A DNA stretch of 64,000 nt from Chlorella sorokiniana (Eukaryota; Chlorophyta; Trebouxiophyceae; Chlorellales; Chlorellaceae): assembly GCA_025917655.1 (NCBI GenBank), contig CP084617.1, positions 744,001 through 808,000 of the forward strand, given 5' to 3'. Position numbers and translations under genes: made by a program. The notes beneath the pieces are model-generated. The model ran no database searches, was not told the origin of the DNA, and was given only the letters and a program-made list of their open reading frames with translations. Shown here piece after piece: positions 42,020 to 52,784 of the stretch; positions within the stretch are counted from its first letter, which is position 1, and the number at the start of each line of letters is the position of its first letter.

Positions 42020-44435
42020 ATGGAGGGTGACAGCAACTACCTGGATGCGGGCATGGACAGCCTGCCCGTCAAGCGCAAGTCCCTCCAGCACATCCGGCGC
42101 ACGGACTCGCTGGGCTGCGAAGCGGCGGCATGCACCAGCCCCCAAGCGCCCAGCTTGTGTCTGTCGGCCCGCAGCATCGTGGCTCCTGTGGACCCGCCTG
42201 CAGCAGCCCCGCACTGGGGGCCTGGTCTGTGCGCGACAGCGATGCACCTACATCGGGCGAGGAGGAGGGCGACAGCCGGTGCTCCAGCGAGCTGTCTCGC
42301 GGCAAGGTGCAGCGCGTCTGCGCCGCCGCCGCAGCCGCAGCAGCAGCCGGTGCACGTGATAGCGCGTGCGATGCGGCAGCGGCTTCAGCAGGCCTGCAGG
42401 GCGGGCCCTTTGCCGCTGCCGACGATGCACCGCCGGCCGGTCGCAGCCTGCCGCCGTCCATGTACCGCAGCTACCACCTGGGCTGCTGCAGCCGCATTAG
42501 CAGCTCGTCATCCCTGACAGAGCTGGAGGCGAACGCAGCGGCGGCGGCAGCGCAGATGGCGGGTCTCGGAGCCCCCTTGCCAGCAGCCACGGCCACTGTG
42601 CAGCTGCCTGCCTGCTGTGAAGCTGCCTTCCGGCAGCGGCAGCATAGGGGGCAGCCTGCGTGCAGCTGCGGCGCCTGCGCTCCAGCCGCGGCGTGCGTCA
42701 GCCGCGGCCTCAGCGAGCGCGGCCTGGCGCTGTGCCCGCACCAGCGGCGGCAGCAGGTGGCGGAGGCGGCCGCCGCCGAGGCCTCACGGTGGGCCGACGT
42801 TCCAGACGACATCCTCAAGAGGGTGAGCGGCCACAGCTCCGCCCCCACCCCTTCCCCGCTGCGACATGCTGGCAGCCCAGACTGCACACGGCCGGCTGAG
42901 CGCCGCGCGGGCGCCTTGCCGTTCAATCGGTCAGGCCAAATGGCGCCAGCTGGCACTGTGGTATATGACACGACCCCTGGCGCGCCCGCCACCCCCTTCC
43001 CCCGCAGGTCCTGGAGCGGCTGGCCCCCTCCATGCTGCGCGTGCTGCGCCTGGTCTGCCGCGCCTGGGAGGCCGCCGCCTCCCGCCAGCTGCGCCACCTG
43101 CGCCCGAGGCGCTGGAGGGCACGTCGCTGGCGCGCCGCTTCCCGGCCTCCACTCCCTGGACCTGTCCAACGCCGCCACGGGGTGGACTTTGCCACGCCGC
43201 GAATGCTGCGCCTGCAGGTGCGCACCAGGGACGGCCGGGTGTGAGCATGAGGGTGGTTTTTTTGTGGTTTGCGGCGGGGATGTGGCGTTGGCTGGGATGG
43301 GGGATGCAGGGTTGAGACGGGTGGGGGTGGGAGCTGCAGGGCTAGGATTTGGGGTGGGGTGGATGGCTGGGGCGGCTGCCAAACGAGGGCAGGAGGTGTC
43401 CCCTGCCTCTGCCTCGGCTCCCCGCGCATCCCACCCTGTGTCCTGCCCCCGCGCTTGCCCGCAGTCGCTGCTGCGCGACGAACACCTGGCTGAGCTGGCG
43501 GGGCTCACCCGGCTGGAGCAGCTGTCCCTCCGCGGCTGCAGCCGCCTCACGTGAGCGCGCCCGCCAGCCCCACCTGCCGCTGCAGCCCGCCCGCCGCCCG
43601 TCTGACGCGGCTGCTGGCCGCGCCCCGCTCCGGCTGTGTTGCGCGCGGGCTGCGGCTGCCCTGCGCCTCGCCCTGCCCGTCCAACCCGCCTTGCTCCGCC
43701 TCCTCTGCCGCAGCGGGCTGGGTTTGGCGCAGCTGGCGCCGCTGGGCCGCTCCCTCACCATGCTCAACCTTTCCAACTGCTGCGGCATCACGGGTGCGCT
43801 GCAGCTTCGCCAGCATGGCGGCGGTTGACAGCCAGGCCTGCGCTGCGGCGAGTGCGCTTGCTTGCAGCGGTCGACGGTGCGGCACGCAATCCAGCATGGC
43901 TGTGTTGGGGTCGGTTGCTCATGCTCCCTGCCCCCAAACCCGTGCCACCCGCAGACGAGTGCCTGGCGGTGCTGGCGGCGGCTGTGCCGCGCCTGGCGAC
44001 GCTCAACCTGCAGGGCTGCCTCCGCGTGGGCGACGCCGGCGTGGCGGCGCTGGGCGCGCTGCCCGCGCTGCGCCACGTGCTGCTGCCCGGCGGCGTCACC
44101 GACGCCGCGCTTTCCTCCCTGGCGGCCATGCCGGCCCTGGAGCGCGTCGCGCTGCGCGGCTGCCCCCGCGTCACCACCGCCGGCATCTACGCGCTGCTGC
44201 AGCGCCGCGGCCTCAAGCGAGTCGTCATCTCCAAGTGCCCCCAAGTCACTCTGGAGGGGCTGTGCGGCGAGACCCACCTGCGTGTCGTGGCAGAGAGCGG
44301 CCTGCGGCGGCGCCCCCGCCCCGCGCTGGCGGTGGCGGCCGTCGCGCGGGCGGGCGGCGCCGCCCCGCGGCGGCCGCGGCTGCGGCGGCGCTGGCGGGGC
44401 AGGACATGCAGCTGCTCATTGCTGACATGCACTAG
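42020..44435 (+). CDS. F-box/LRR protein, FBXL type with cysteine-containing LRRs
   Basis: Probable SCF substrate receptor. From ATG 42020 it starts MEGDSNYLDAGMDSLPVKRK. The frame change at C run 42139-42143 is restored by one base, giving CTSPPSAQLVSVGPQ. A long low-complexity region leads to the F-box, SRWADVPDDILKR, spliced at about 43,008 to VLERLAPSMLRVLRLVCRAW. LRRs follow: HLAELAGLTRLEQLSLRGCS, GRSLTMLNLSNCCGIT, VPRLATLNLQGCLRVGDAGV, MPALERVALRGCPRVTTAGI and GLKRVVISKCPQVTLEGL. These are typical Cys-type AMN1/FBXL repeats. The C-terminus is best read after one added C at 44363-44366, giving LAGQDMQLLIADMH and a TAG at 44435. Without that base the frame runs on to 44694. ATG 42130 is an alternative start. 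Confidence 0.83.
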
Positions 44436-45260
44436 GGGGCTGAGGGCGCCTGCGCGCCTCAGCGTTTTGAATGAGCTTCACTCGCGGCAGCACCAGTTGC
44501 GGCACTGTCGGCACTTGTGCCTCCAGCGTTTCCCCTTGAGAGCCCGTCCTTCAGCGTTTCACCATTGCGTTCATACATACAACGCCAAACAAACCCAACC
44601 CAACACATGGAACACCGCTCCGTCTCCCTTGAGCCCCCACGTCTCCGTCCCCCAGTCTCCCACCCCACCACCGAACCGAGCAGCGACATACTAGCATGAG
44701 CCCTGCAGCTGCCCAGCAGGATGGCTCCCAACAACCCGAGCGACGCATGTAATCACGCGCATGCTGAGCCTGGCAGGCGCCAGCAGCTACTGCACATGTG
44801 CAGGTACAGGACCAGCGTTGGGCCAGGTGCCTGGCTTCCCTGCAGCGTGGCAAGCCGTGACCAGCTGCCACCCTGCTGACCTTCGGTTACAACAAGGATG
44901 AGAAGACCTTGTTGTTCAACAATGCCATGTCATATGGGCTACTCATTCTGTGCCTTCATTGCTTACGGTCAGCCTTGTATTGTTGTGTGTGTGGAAGGGA
45001 TCACGTCAAAATTAGAGAGGCGCACACACAAGCGCCTGCAAGGTGGGGCCCAGTATCAGTCGGGGGAAGCGGAAGTAGCTGCATCTCTCAGTCACTCTGC
45101 CATCATGCGCCAAGCTGCAGGGTCGTCCCCGCAGCGGCTGGTTGGGTTTGGGTCGTGGCGGGAGGCGCGAGGGCCTGCCGCGCAGCCAGCGGCTGGCGCA
45201 GCGGCCCTGCGAGCCAGCTGCCTTTCTGGACAGGGGCCAGAGGAAAAACGGCGCAGGCTG
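44436..45260. other. Tail-to-tail intergenic region
   Basis: About 0.8 kb between the FBXL-type gene (+) and the glutathione peroxidase gene (-). It holds both 3' UTRs. TTACA at about 44,886-44,890 is a possible TGTAA for the peroxidase on the - strand. No other gene seen. Confidence 0.5.
44748..44752 (+). terminator. TGTAA poly(A) signal for the FBXL-type gene
   Basis: TGTAA 313 bp past the preferred stop (54 bp past the alternative stop at 44694), on the FBXL-gene strand. Confidence 0.4.
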
Positions 45261-47898
45261 TCAGTGCAGCTTGATCAGCTCGTTGTAGCAGTCCAGCTCC
45301 AGTGAGTGGTAGTCCAGCTCTGCGCAGGAGGTGGGTGGGTGGGTGGGTGGGTTGTGAGGGGCAACGAGTGCTGGGATGGCGGCTTGGCGATGGTTGTGGG
45401 CAGTGGATGGTGTGGTGGTGGTCAAGTGTGTGTGTGGGGGTTGGGCGCTGGGGGGCCGATGCTCCCCTCTGCTCCGGGCTCGGGGCCGCAGCGCGGGAGT
45501 GGACGGGGGCGGCAGAGCTGCGGGCGAGGTGCGTACCTGAACCGTACCGCTTCACGGGGTGGCCATGCTTGTCCAGCAAGAACTTGCTGCAGCGGGGAGG
45601 GCGGGCGGCAGCAGGCTGTTGAGGGCAGGCTGGGGAGCGGCAGCGCGGCCACAAGGCAGCTGACCACCCGGCCGGGCGGGCAAGGCTGTGCGAGGGACAG
45701 CAAGCCCGCAGCCGCCCTCCGGCACTCACGCAAAGTTCCAGGCAATGTCCTCGCCCTCCTGGTGGCCTGCGGCAGCGGGTGGGGGTAAGAAGGGTGCAGC
45801 GCGTGAGCCTCACCCGCAATGCCGCGGCGGCTGGCGCCCACAGCAGCCAGCAGCAACCTGCGCTGCGCAGCAGCCATGAGGGGGCTGTGCGCCGTGCGGC
45901 GCCGCACCTGGCTCCGGCGGCGTGTGCTGCTTCAGCCAGGCAAAGATGGGGTGCTGGGAGGGGCCATTCACGTCAGTCTTGGCCATGAGCGGAAAGGTGG
46001 CGCGGTGCTGCCGCGCAAACGCCTCGATCTCGGCGTGGCTGCCGCTTTCCTGATGCCCAAACTGCGGGGAGGCGGCGCTTGAGGAAGGTCAGCAGAGGGC
46101 ATGCGCCAGCGAGTGCCAGCAGGGGTCTTCACCCGGGTTGGAGGAGGCCCTGCCCACTACACAGCAGCCAAGCTCAGGCCCGGCAAGCAGCCCCCGCTGA
46201 GAGGCGCGGCTCGTTTCCCCCACACACACACACACACACCACACACCACCCCACACCCGCACCTGGTTGCAGGGGAAGGCCAGCACCTCCAGCCCAAACT
46301 CCCTGTACCGCTCGTACAGCCGCACCAGCCCCTTGTAGTTGCTCTCTGCACGGAGCACAGCACAGCGCGGCGCACGCAGCGGCATCGCAAGCAGCGCCCA
46401 CGCGAGGCAGGCGGCACCGCAGGCAGCCGGCTGCCGGGGCGCTGCTGAGGCGCATGCGGTGGAGCGGAGGCTGACTCTGAGGCACGTCCGGTTCAGGGCG
46501 AACCGCTGTAGGCGGCGGCAGCGCACCCGTGAAGCCGCAGTGGGAGGCCACATTGACCACCAGGGTCACGTGCCCCTCCAGCTCAGCCGTGTGCACCACC
46601 CGGCCGTGGATGTCCACCGCTGCAATAAATGGGAAAGGGGGGGGGGCAGCGCAGCGGCACAGGGCACTCACGGATTGAGGGTCAGGACGGCGGCAGCTTG
46701 CGGGCAGGCAGAGGGGTGTCGCAGCACGGAAGGGGGAAGGGGGCGAAGCCGCAAGGTGCAGCTGGTGTGTGAGGCACCAGGATGCCGTCTCTGGCTCCTG
46801 CCCTCACAGCGGGGCAGGGGCGAGCGTGCCCCAAGCGCCGCCAGCTGGCACAGACACCTGGCACAGGCCGCCCTGCTGGGCGGCAAGCCCAGCTTCCCCA
46901 CCTGTCAAGTTGGCTGCGTACAGGCTGGGCCCCGTGCGGCGCGGGCAGCGCCTGCTGCGCAGCAATGTGAGCGGCCACGGCCGCCGCCACCGCTGGGTCG
47001 GGGTGCAGCGCCGGCAGCTCCTCGTCGCCGCCCTGCTGCTGCTGCTGCTGCTGCCCTGCCGCCGCCGCTGCTGCTGCTGCCGCCGCCGCCTCCAGCTGCT
47101 GCTGCTGCTGCAGGTCGGAGAGGTGCCGGGCCTCCAGGGCGGCCTGCTGGCGGGCCGCCTCCGCCTCTGCCGTTTCCTCGGCGTCGTCGATGGAGTCCCA
47201 GGCCTCCAGGTCCCCGGCCGCCTGAGCCCCCGAGGAGTGCTGCTCCAGCGCCTGCCGCTCGCGGTCCCGCTGCTGCTGCAGCCGCTGCTGCTCCAGGCTG
47301 GAGCGCGAGGCGCCGGCCAGGGCCCCACCCCCGGCTGCTCCGCCGCCGCGCGGCGGCCGGACGCCTCGCCGTGCACCCGCACGTCCCAGCCGGCGGCGTG
47401 GGCACGCTGCCGCCCCTGCTGATGCGCGTGCCGGCCGCGCTGCTGCTGCTTCTGGCCGTGGTGGCGCCGCTGGGGCAGCGCGGCCGCGCCGGCGCCGCCA
47501 TCCAGCAGGGCCCCGCCCCGCCCAGCAAGAAATCGTCGGAGCGAGCGGCGTTCCCCGGCCGCCCAATCGTCACCACGCCGTACATGGACCCAGCGAGCAT
47601 CACCGTGAGCAGCAGGTAGACGAGCAGCCTGCGGGCATGGCAGGACGGAGCCGAGTGGGGGGCCAGTGGGGCAGTGAACACAGCGCCGCCGGCTGCACGG
47701 CCATATGGCACAGCAGGGATGATGCACCGGAAATGCAAGACAGCGCAGGCCACTAGGGCGGTGAACCCACCGCTGCAGGGTCGCACGGTGGAGGCCCGAC
47801 TTGCGTCGAAGCGTGGTCAGGCCCAGCCGTGAATCGGGCCGAGGAAAGGTGCAGGAATGAGTGACGGGCAGCAGCCCGCTGGATCTTGACCGCAGCAT
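45261..47898 (-). CDS. Glutathione peroxidase (Cys type), probably with membrane-anchored N-terminal extension
   Basis: Thiol peroxidase. The domain starts [10 protein letters not shown] (exon ending at a GTGGGG donor near 46,913) and joins in phase 1 to [20 protein letters not shown] plus [11 protein letters not shown]. Then come [67 protein letters not shown] and [19 protein letters not shown], with TGA at 45261. The catalytic set is Cys (TGC, not selenocysteine), Gln in PCNQ, and Trp and Asn in AWNF. Upstream, exon 47898-47771 ([20 protein letters not shown]) joins exactly to an exon at 47628 with a membrane segment, [19 protein letters not shown]. That exon runs through a Gln/Ala-rich stalk into [10 protein letters not shown] without a splice site, but needs base additions at C runs 47333-47336 and 47511-47514 and one further shift. 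Alternatively these are two genes, with the peroxidase starting at ATG 46671. The peroxidase domain is near certain; the fusion is moderate. Confidence 0.7.
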
Positions 47899-49008
47899 GT
47901 AGTGCAGTTGCATCCACGCGGTGCCACAGCCCGAGGTGCTGCCGATTTTGAGGCCTCCGTCGGAAGGCGCGCCAGTCTGCCTGTACAAGGTCTCCCTGCC
48001 TCCGTCAGGCTGTGCACAGGCAGCCCCGGCGGGGCACCGACAGCGGCGCCTTGGGGTGTTTGGCAACGGTTTTTAACTCCCTGCACAGGCAAACGGGGGC
48101 GGCAGCCCTCTGAGTTCGCTGCGCTGCTTCAGTTCAAAGACCTCTCGGTTGCATTGCAGCATCTGATGACGCATCAAAGGCGCTTCCTTGAATGTTCCCT
48201 GCCTGATGCAGCGCAATCTTGCCTGCAGCGGGCCGCTGTCCCTAGCTGAACCTCCCAGTGTGCCGTCATGCCCAACGCCTCGCACCCCTCGCACCTTAAA
48301 GCGTTACAACTCGATGATGTAGTGAGTACACCGATGTATCCTTCGCTTCAGCCACTCACGGCGCGGCCAGGAACGGCCGAGAAACAACCTGCTATTCGCT
48401 CTGGATTTGCGCACACAGGCAACAGGGCAGCCATAAGAAATGCGAATGCATCGGCACATTTGAGTCAGGAGCAAGGCGGTGATGCGGCAGGCCGTGGGGG
48501 CGTTAGCCCAGCGCAGCGTGGATGGGTGCAAGTTCGACATGGCGCTGGGCCTCGACAGAAAGATTCCCAACCGACAGGAGGCCTTGTTTAGGGTTCCTGC
48601 AATGTTCCAGGAATACCTGGGGGAAGAGGTGCACATGAACCTGCTCTGCTCTGCGCAGTATCACCTGAGGGAGGCCGAGCGGGAGGAAGTCCCCCTGCTG
48701 CTGTGCAAGTGCTTCCAGCCCCGCCAGGCTGCCACCTCTCCTGCCAGCCCACGGCATGCAACCGGCCGCCTTCTCGTGCTCAACTGGCCGGCCTCTGCGC
48801 CCGACGTCAAACCACCTCAGCATGCCTCCTTACAAGCGGGAAGCAAGGTAGTATGCGACAGAAAGAGCAGAAATGAGGCAGGGGGCGCAACGTGTTGATT
48901 GCATTGTGGGGCCATGCTGCGAGAGAGGCTGCTTGTTCGTGGGCTCCAAGCAAGAGGCGTAGCCGATGCTCGAGCCTGCAAGGCACTCACGTCGCCAGGG
49001 CAGCGCCT
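47899..49008. other. Intergenic with no convincing gene
   Basis: About 1.1 kb between the peroxidase gene 5' end and the bS6 gene 3' end. A 139-codon ORF at 48,479-48,898 (+) is open on both strands and overlaps the bS6 3' UTR; I do not accept it as a gene. Confidence 0.45.
48830..48834 (-). terminator. TGTAA poly(A) signal for bS6
   Basis: TTACA on the + strand is TGTAA on the - strand, 175 bp past the bS6 stop. Confidence 0.5.
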
Positions 49009-50281
49009 TCAGACGCGGAAGGTCATGTGCCTGCGCAAACCGGGTGGAAGAGGGGGCCGGTCGCATTGGATGCGTGCTTCAGTTGCCCGATGTTTCCAAG
49101 AGATCCAAGAGAACTGGCATGCTGTGCCATCCGGCGTGCCCATCCTGCCTACGACTCAAACGCGCGTCGGCCAACCCCGCAACCTGCAACCTCTGCTCAT
49201 GCATACAGCCTCGCAGCAAGGTTGCTGCTGGCGACACGCTGCAGCGCCAGACAGAAACCAGCGCGGTGGAGGGCTGCCCAAGGATGGGGAAAGAGCAGGG
49301 GAGGGAAGAGAGCGGGGGGGGGGGGTTTCTCACCGCAGGATGTTGAGCTCGCTGCCGGCCTGTGGGGTGCTCAGGTACTTCTGTACCGCCTGGCCCGCGC
49401 CCGAGGAGGCGGAGTAGGTGTACAGCACGTAGATGCCCTCAGTGAACCTGGGCGGGGAGCGGGAGGGGGAGGGCAAGCGACGGTGGGCTCAGCAGAGGAG
49501 GCCAGAGCCAGCGCGGTGCGCAGCAGAGGCCGGGCAGCGCCCGGCTGCGCGCAAGCGCATGCGCAAGCAGCTGCTGCGCCGCTGGTTGGAGGATGCATCC
49601 CAGGCCGGGCTGGCTGCCATCGCTGCCAGCAAAAGAAAGATGGAAGGAGGCCGAGGCTCACCGCTTGATGGGGTAGGCCAGCCGCTGCCTGCCGCGCACC
49701 ATGTCCGTGAGCTGGGTGGCGCCCTGCTTCTGCAGGAAGGCCTGGAACTTGGCCAGCTCCTGGTCCCGCTCCTCGTCCACCATGCTGGGGCGCAGCACAA
49801 TCATGGTCTCGTAGCTGCACGCGCGGCAGTCCAGAGGGCGAGGGGAGGAGTCGGGTCGTGGGCACCGGCAAGGTGCAACGCGTCCGCAAGGCCCTGCTTG
49901 GCAGCTGCTGAAGCGGAACGACGGCGACCCCATGCAAAGACGCTTGCAATATTGAACCATGTGGGTGGCAAGACTCACTTGCACAGCTCAGTGGCAGCCG
50001 CCGCGTCCACCGCCGCGGCCTGCGCAGCACGTCCGGTGCAGGTCAGCTACAACCTCTGGCTCCCTCGCCGGTTTGTGCACCACTCTCAGGTGAGTACTCA
50101 CCTTCACCACGCTGCTGCTGCGCCGCACGGCGGCCTTGCTGCTGCTGCCTGCGGCGAATGCGGTGGAGCGAGCCGCTGCCAGCCGGGGCACCGCCAGGCT
50201 GCTCGCCTGGCGAGAAGCCGCTGCATTGCTGTTACGGCTGGCGCAGACAGGCTGCACGAGCTGAGCCAGGCACTGCGACAT
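49009..50281 (-). CDS. Organellar 30S ribosomal protein bS6, probably plastid
   Basis: Small-subunit protein that binds 16S rRNA with bS18. Five exons join exactly: 50281-50102, 50019-49979, 49814-49662, 49447-49334 and 49030-49009. The total is 510 nt, or 169 residues. Residues 1-60 (MSQCLAQLVQPVCASRNSNA, Ser/Ala/Arg-rich, no acidic residues) look like a transit peptide. The bS6 core reads YETMIVLRPSMVDEERDQEL, KFQAFLQKQGATQLTDMVRG and RQRLAYPIKRFTEGIYVLYT. The last exon is only 22 nt and encodes HMTFRV and TGA, completing the family's ILRHM ending. If the preceding intron is retained, its GTGA donor supplies an immediate stop after ILR. A plastid location is inferred; mitochondrial is possible. 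Confidence 0.93.
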
Positions 50282-50645
50282 GTTTGTTCTGCTGCTCCTG
50301 CCACTCCCGGCCACTGGGGTGCTGCCCAAATGACAATGTTGGTTGATAGAGTTCGCTGAACGGATCGGCGGGCCCAATGCGTGTGCCTTGTCCACGGTGA
50401 GGGGGACTGGTTGTGCCAGGGTCAGTGAAGTACTTGGCCACTCGCCATGCATGGCTCATTTCGTGGGTGTTCCTTCCCAGCGACGGGTCTGCACGTTCGA
50501 CAATCCCATGCGTACGCATCAATAGGCGCGCTTCCGCGAAAGGCGCGTTCACAGGCTGGGGCGCCAGCCCGCCGCCGCAAGCGGTGCCCAGGCCCTGGTG
50601 GTCGCTCCGATTGTTGTTCCCGCTGGAAACTTCCTTCCATTGCAG

Positions 50646-52043
50646 TCATGGGGCCAGGAGCGCCCGGAGCGTGATGTGCAGAGACGCATCGGTGAACCAG
50701 ACGTACATGCCCGGCAGTTGCTTGTCAACGCGGCGGCGGAAGCGGTTGATCGCCTCCAGCAGGGGGTGCCGCTCCGCAGGCTCCCGCAATCCATCAACCC
50801 GCAGCGCAGCACGTGCTGCAAGGAGCGGAATCACATGGAGCAGCGCATTCTCTTCGCGGCCACCGTCATTGACTTGGGGGCTTTGCGTCCAGCTGCAAGC
50901 CGGCCACTGACAGCGAGCGGCACGCAGGGCAGCGCCCGGCTCAGGCCCAGCCCAGGGCGCCCACCTGGGTGCTCCACCGTGCCGGCCTCGCCGTGGGGCC
51001 CCAGGTGAAGGGGGTGCACCAGCGTGGCGCCCAGGTGCGGCCCGCGGTAGTGTGCTTCTCGGTTGCCGTCGCGGCTGGCGGCAAACCAGTAGCCTGGGGA
51101 GTCGGGCTCAGCCAGGACCGCCGCCACCCGCGCCTGCTCCTCGGCAGACGGCGGCGCCGCATCCTCGCCGCCTGCGCACCGCACGGCGCATGACAGGGAT
51201 CGACGCAGCAGGGGTGTGAGCGCTGGGCTGGTCCAAATGCAGCAGCAGTGGCAGCTTTGCGAAAGCTGAGCCCGGAGCAGAGGCGTCGGTCTTGCGCGCT
51301 CGTCGGCACAGCACGCGGGCTTGCGGGGAGGGTTCACCCTGCCCCCACCTTGGAACTTCACGATCTGCACGCTGAGAACGCGCTCCAGGGAGCGGCACTC
51401 GAATATCGTGATGGCTGCCGAGTCTATGGCCAGGCTGATGGTTGCGCTGCTGCTGGCTCCAGCCGGAGCATGGCCCCGCGACTGGAACTGCAAGCTTTCT
51501 TCCCTGCGGCAGTTGGGCGTGCATGCGAGACGACAGTGACGTGTATTCGGCGTCTGCACTGCAGAAGCTTGAAGCAAGGGGTGGGGCATGTGCGAGGAGG
51601 GCGCGTGCCGCCACTCACCTGCAAACCTGGCACAGCAGCGACAGCTGCGCCGGCGTGAGCCGCTGGCCGTCTCGCAAGCAGCCCAGCGAAGTTTTGGGCC
51701 ACTTGCTGCCTGGGCTTTCTGGCGGCAGAGACGGGTGGGCTGCGGCGATGCGATGCTTCAGGTTGACCAGCGGCTCCGTGAAACCGCTGCAGGCGGGGGG
51801 GGAGAGCCCACGGCGCTGGGACTGCCAGCCCAGCTGACGTGCTCGTGTGTGGCAGCATGACAGCTCTCCGACCAACCTGTAAGCAAGCGTCAGCACACCC
51901 TGCCAAGACACAAAGAAGGCGTGTGGTGCCAGAAACGAGGTCGCTGTTGCCTCCAGCTCAGCAGCCAGCGGCGAGGGCGCCAACGAACTCGACAGGCCGC
52001 CGCTGAAGGCTGCAGGGCTGAGTGCTGCGGCAGCCATGAGCAC
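50646..52043 (-). CDS. Possible 2H-phosphoesterase/RNA-ligase-like protein
   Basis: I recognise this only partly. It starts MLMAAAALSPAAFSGG at 52043 (a second ATG at 52037), with an Ala/Ser-rich head and AFFVSWQGVLTLAYRLVG. Next exons give FTEPLVNLKHRIAAAHPSLP, then GSKWPKTSLGCLRDGQRLTP, AQLSLLCQVC and ATISLAIDSAAITIFECRSL. A segment reads GYWFAASRDGNREAHYRGPH. The final exon reads HPLLEAINRFRRRVDKQLPG and WFTDASLHITLRALLAP, with the stop at 50646. The HxTLRAL ending resembles the second HxT motif of LigT-like 2H phosphoesterases and similar plant proteins. The expected first HxT position reads KTS, so enzymatic activity is uncertain. It is head-to-head with the NSRP1-like gene. Confidence 0.55.
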
Positions 52044-52784
52044 GCGCTGCTCAATTGATCACTTTCTGTGCGCCTCTGGAATGAAATCGTTACAGTTGTA
52101 CCTCTTTCCGGCCTTGCTGTCGGCGGCGGCTCTGTGTGCGTAAGTTTTGGGCAACCGAAACTGTGGTGTGTTCCCAGAATCCGTCGAGGCTCAGGACGGA
52201 AGAAGGCGGATGTGCCAAAAAACGAAACCAGGCGCTCCCGCCACGCGGGCGCTGAGGCGGCGAGGGCTCACAAGGCGCTGCGGCTTCCCAATGCATCGGT
52301 ACACTGCAGCAATGCATTCACGCCACTAAAGTTAGCTATTCATGGCAGAGCCCGTCCTCAGGGCAGGACAATGCAGGAAGGAACAATGTGCGCATCCCGT
52401 TTCCACGACTCAGAAGGGTGGGGCAGTTCTTCAGTGGTCTCATTAAAATTGTTTGGATTTGTTGGACAATGATATAACAGATGTTTGGCCAAGCAGGATC
52501 CAATCAACAGCAGCAGCAGTGGCGCCGGACCCTCTGGGCGCTCCACTTCCACGGCCCCTGCCCGATGGGCACACTCTTGGCAAACCCCGACGAGAAAAAT
52601 GATATGCGCCTGCTCAAATAATTTTGATGGCAGGCTGGTGGTGTCTTTCGTCGTGTGCCTTGGCTGTAGCAAGAATCTTGGCCTGCAAACAGAGCGCGCC
52701 AACATGCCAGCCGGCGCCAACTCATAACAGCGACGCCACAGACAAGCGCGGCGCGCCTGCGCAGCCAAGATCACATCAATAGTC
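52044..52784. other. Divergent upstream region, 2H-like gene and NSRP1-like gene
   Basis: About 740 bp of lower GC between divergent start codons. It is the likely shared promoter region. Short ORFs here have no family resemblance. Confidence 0.5.

Noticed and set aside
46174-46671. ATG at 46671 as start of the glutathione peroxidase
   Set aside because: The stretch before AVDIHG is a pyrimidine tract ending TTGCAG, a typical intron acceptor. The upstream exon ending SLYAANLT fits the family start and joins in phase. Kept as the alternative.
48479-48898. 139-codon ORF with moderately normal composition (+)
   Set aside because: The opposite strand is equally open, there is no family resemblance, and it overlaps the inferred 3' UTR and TGTAA of bS6.
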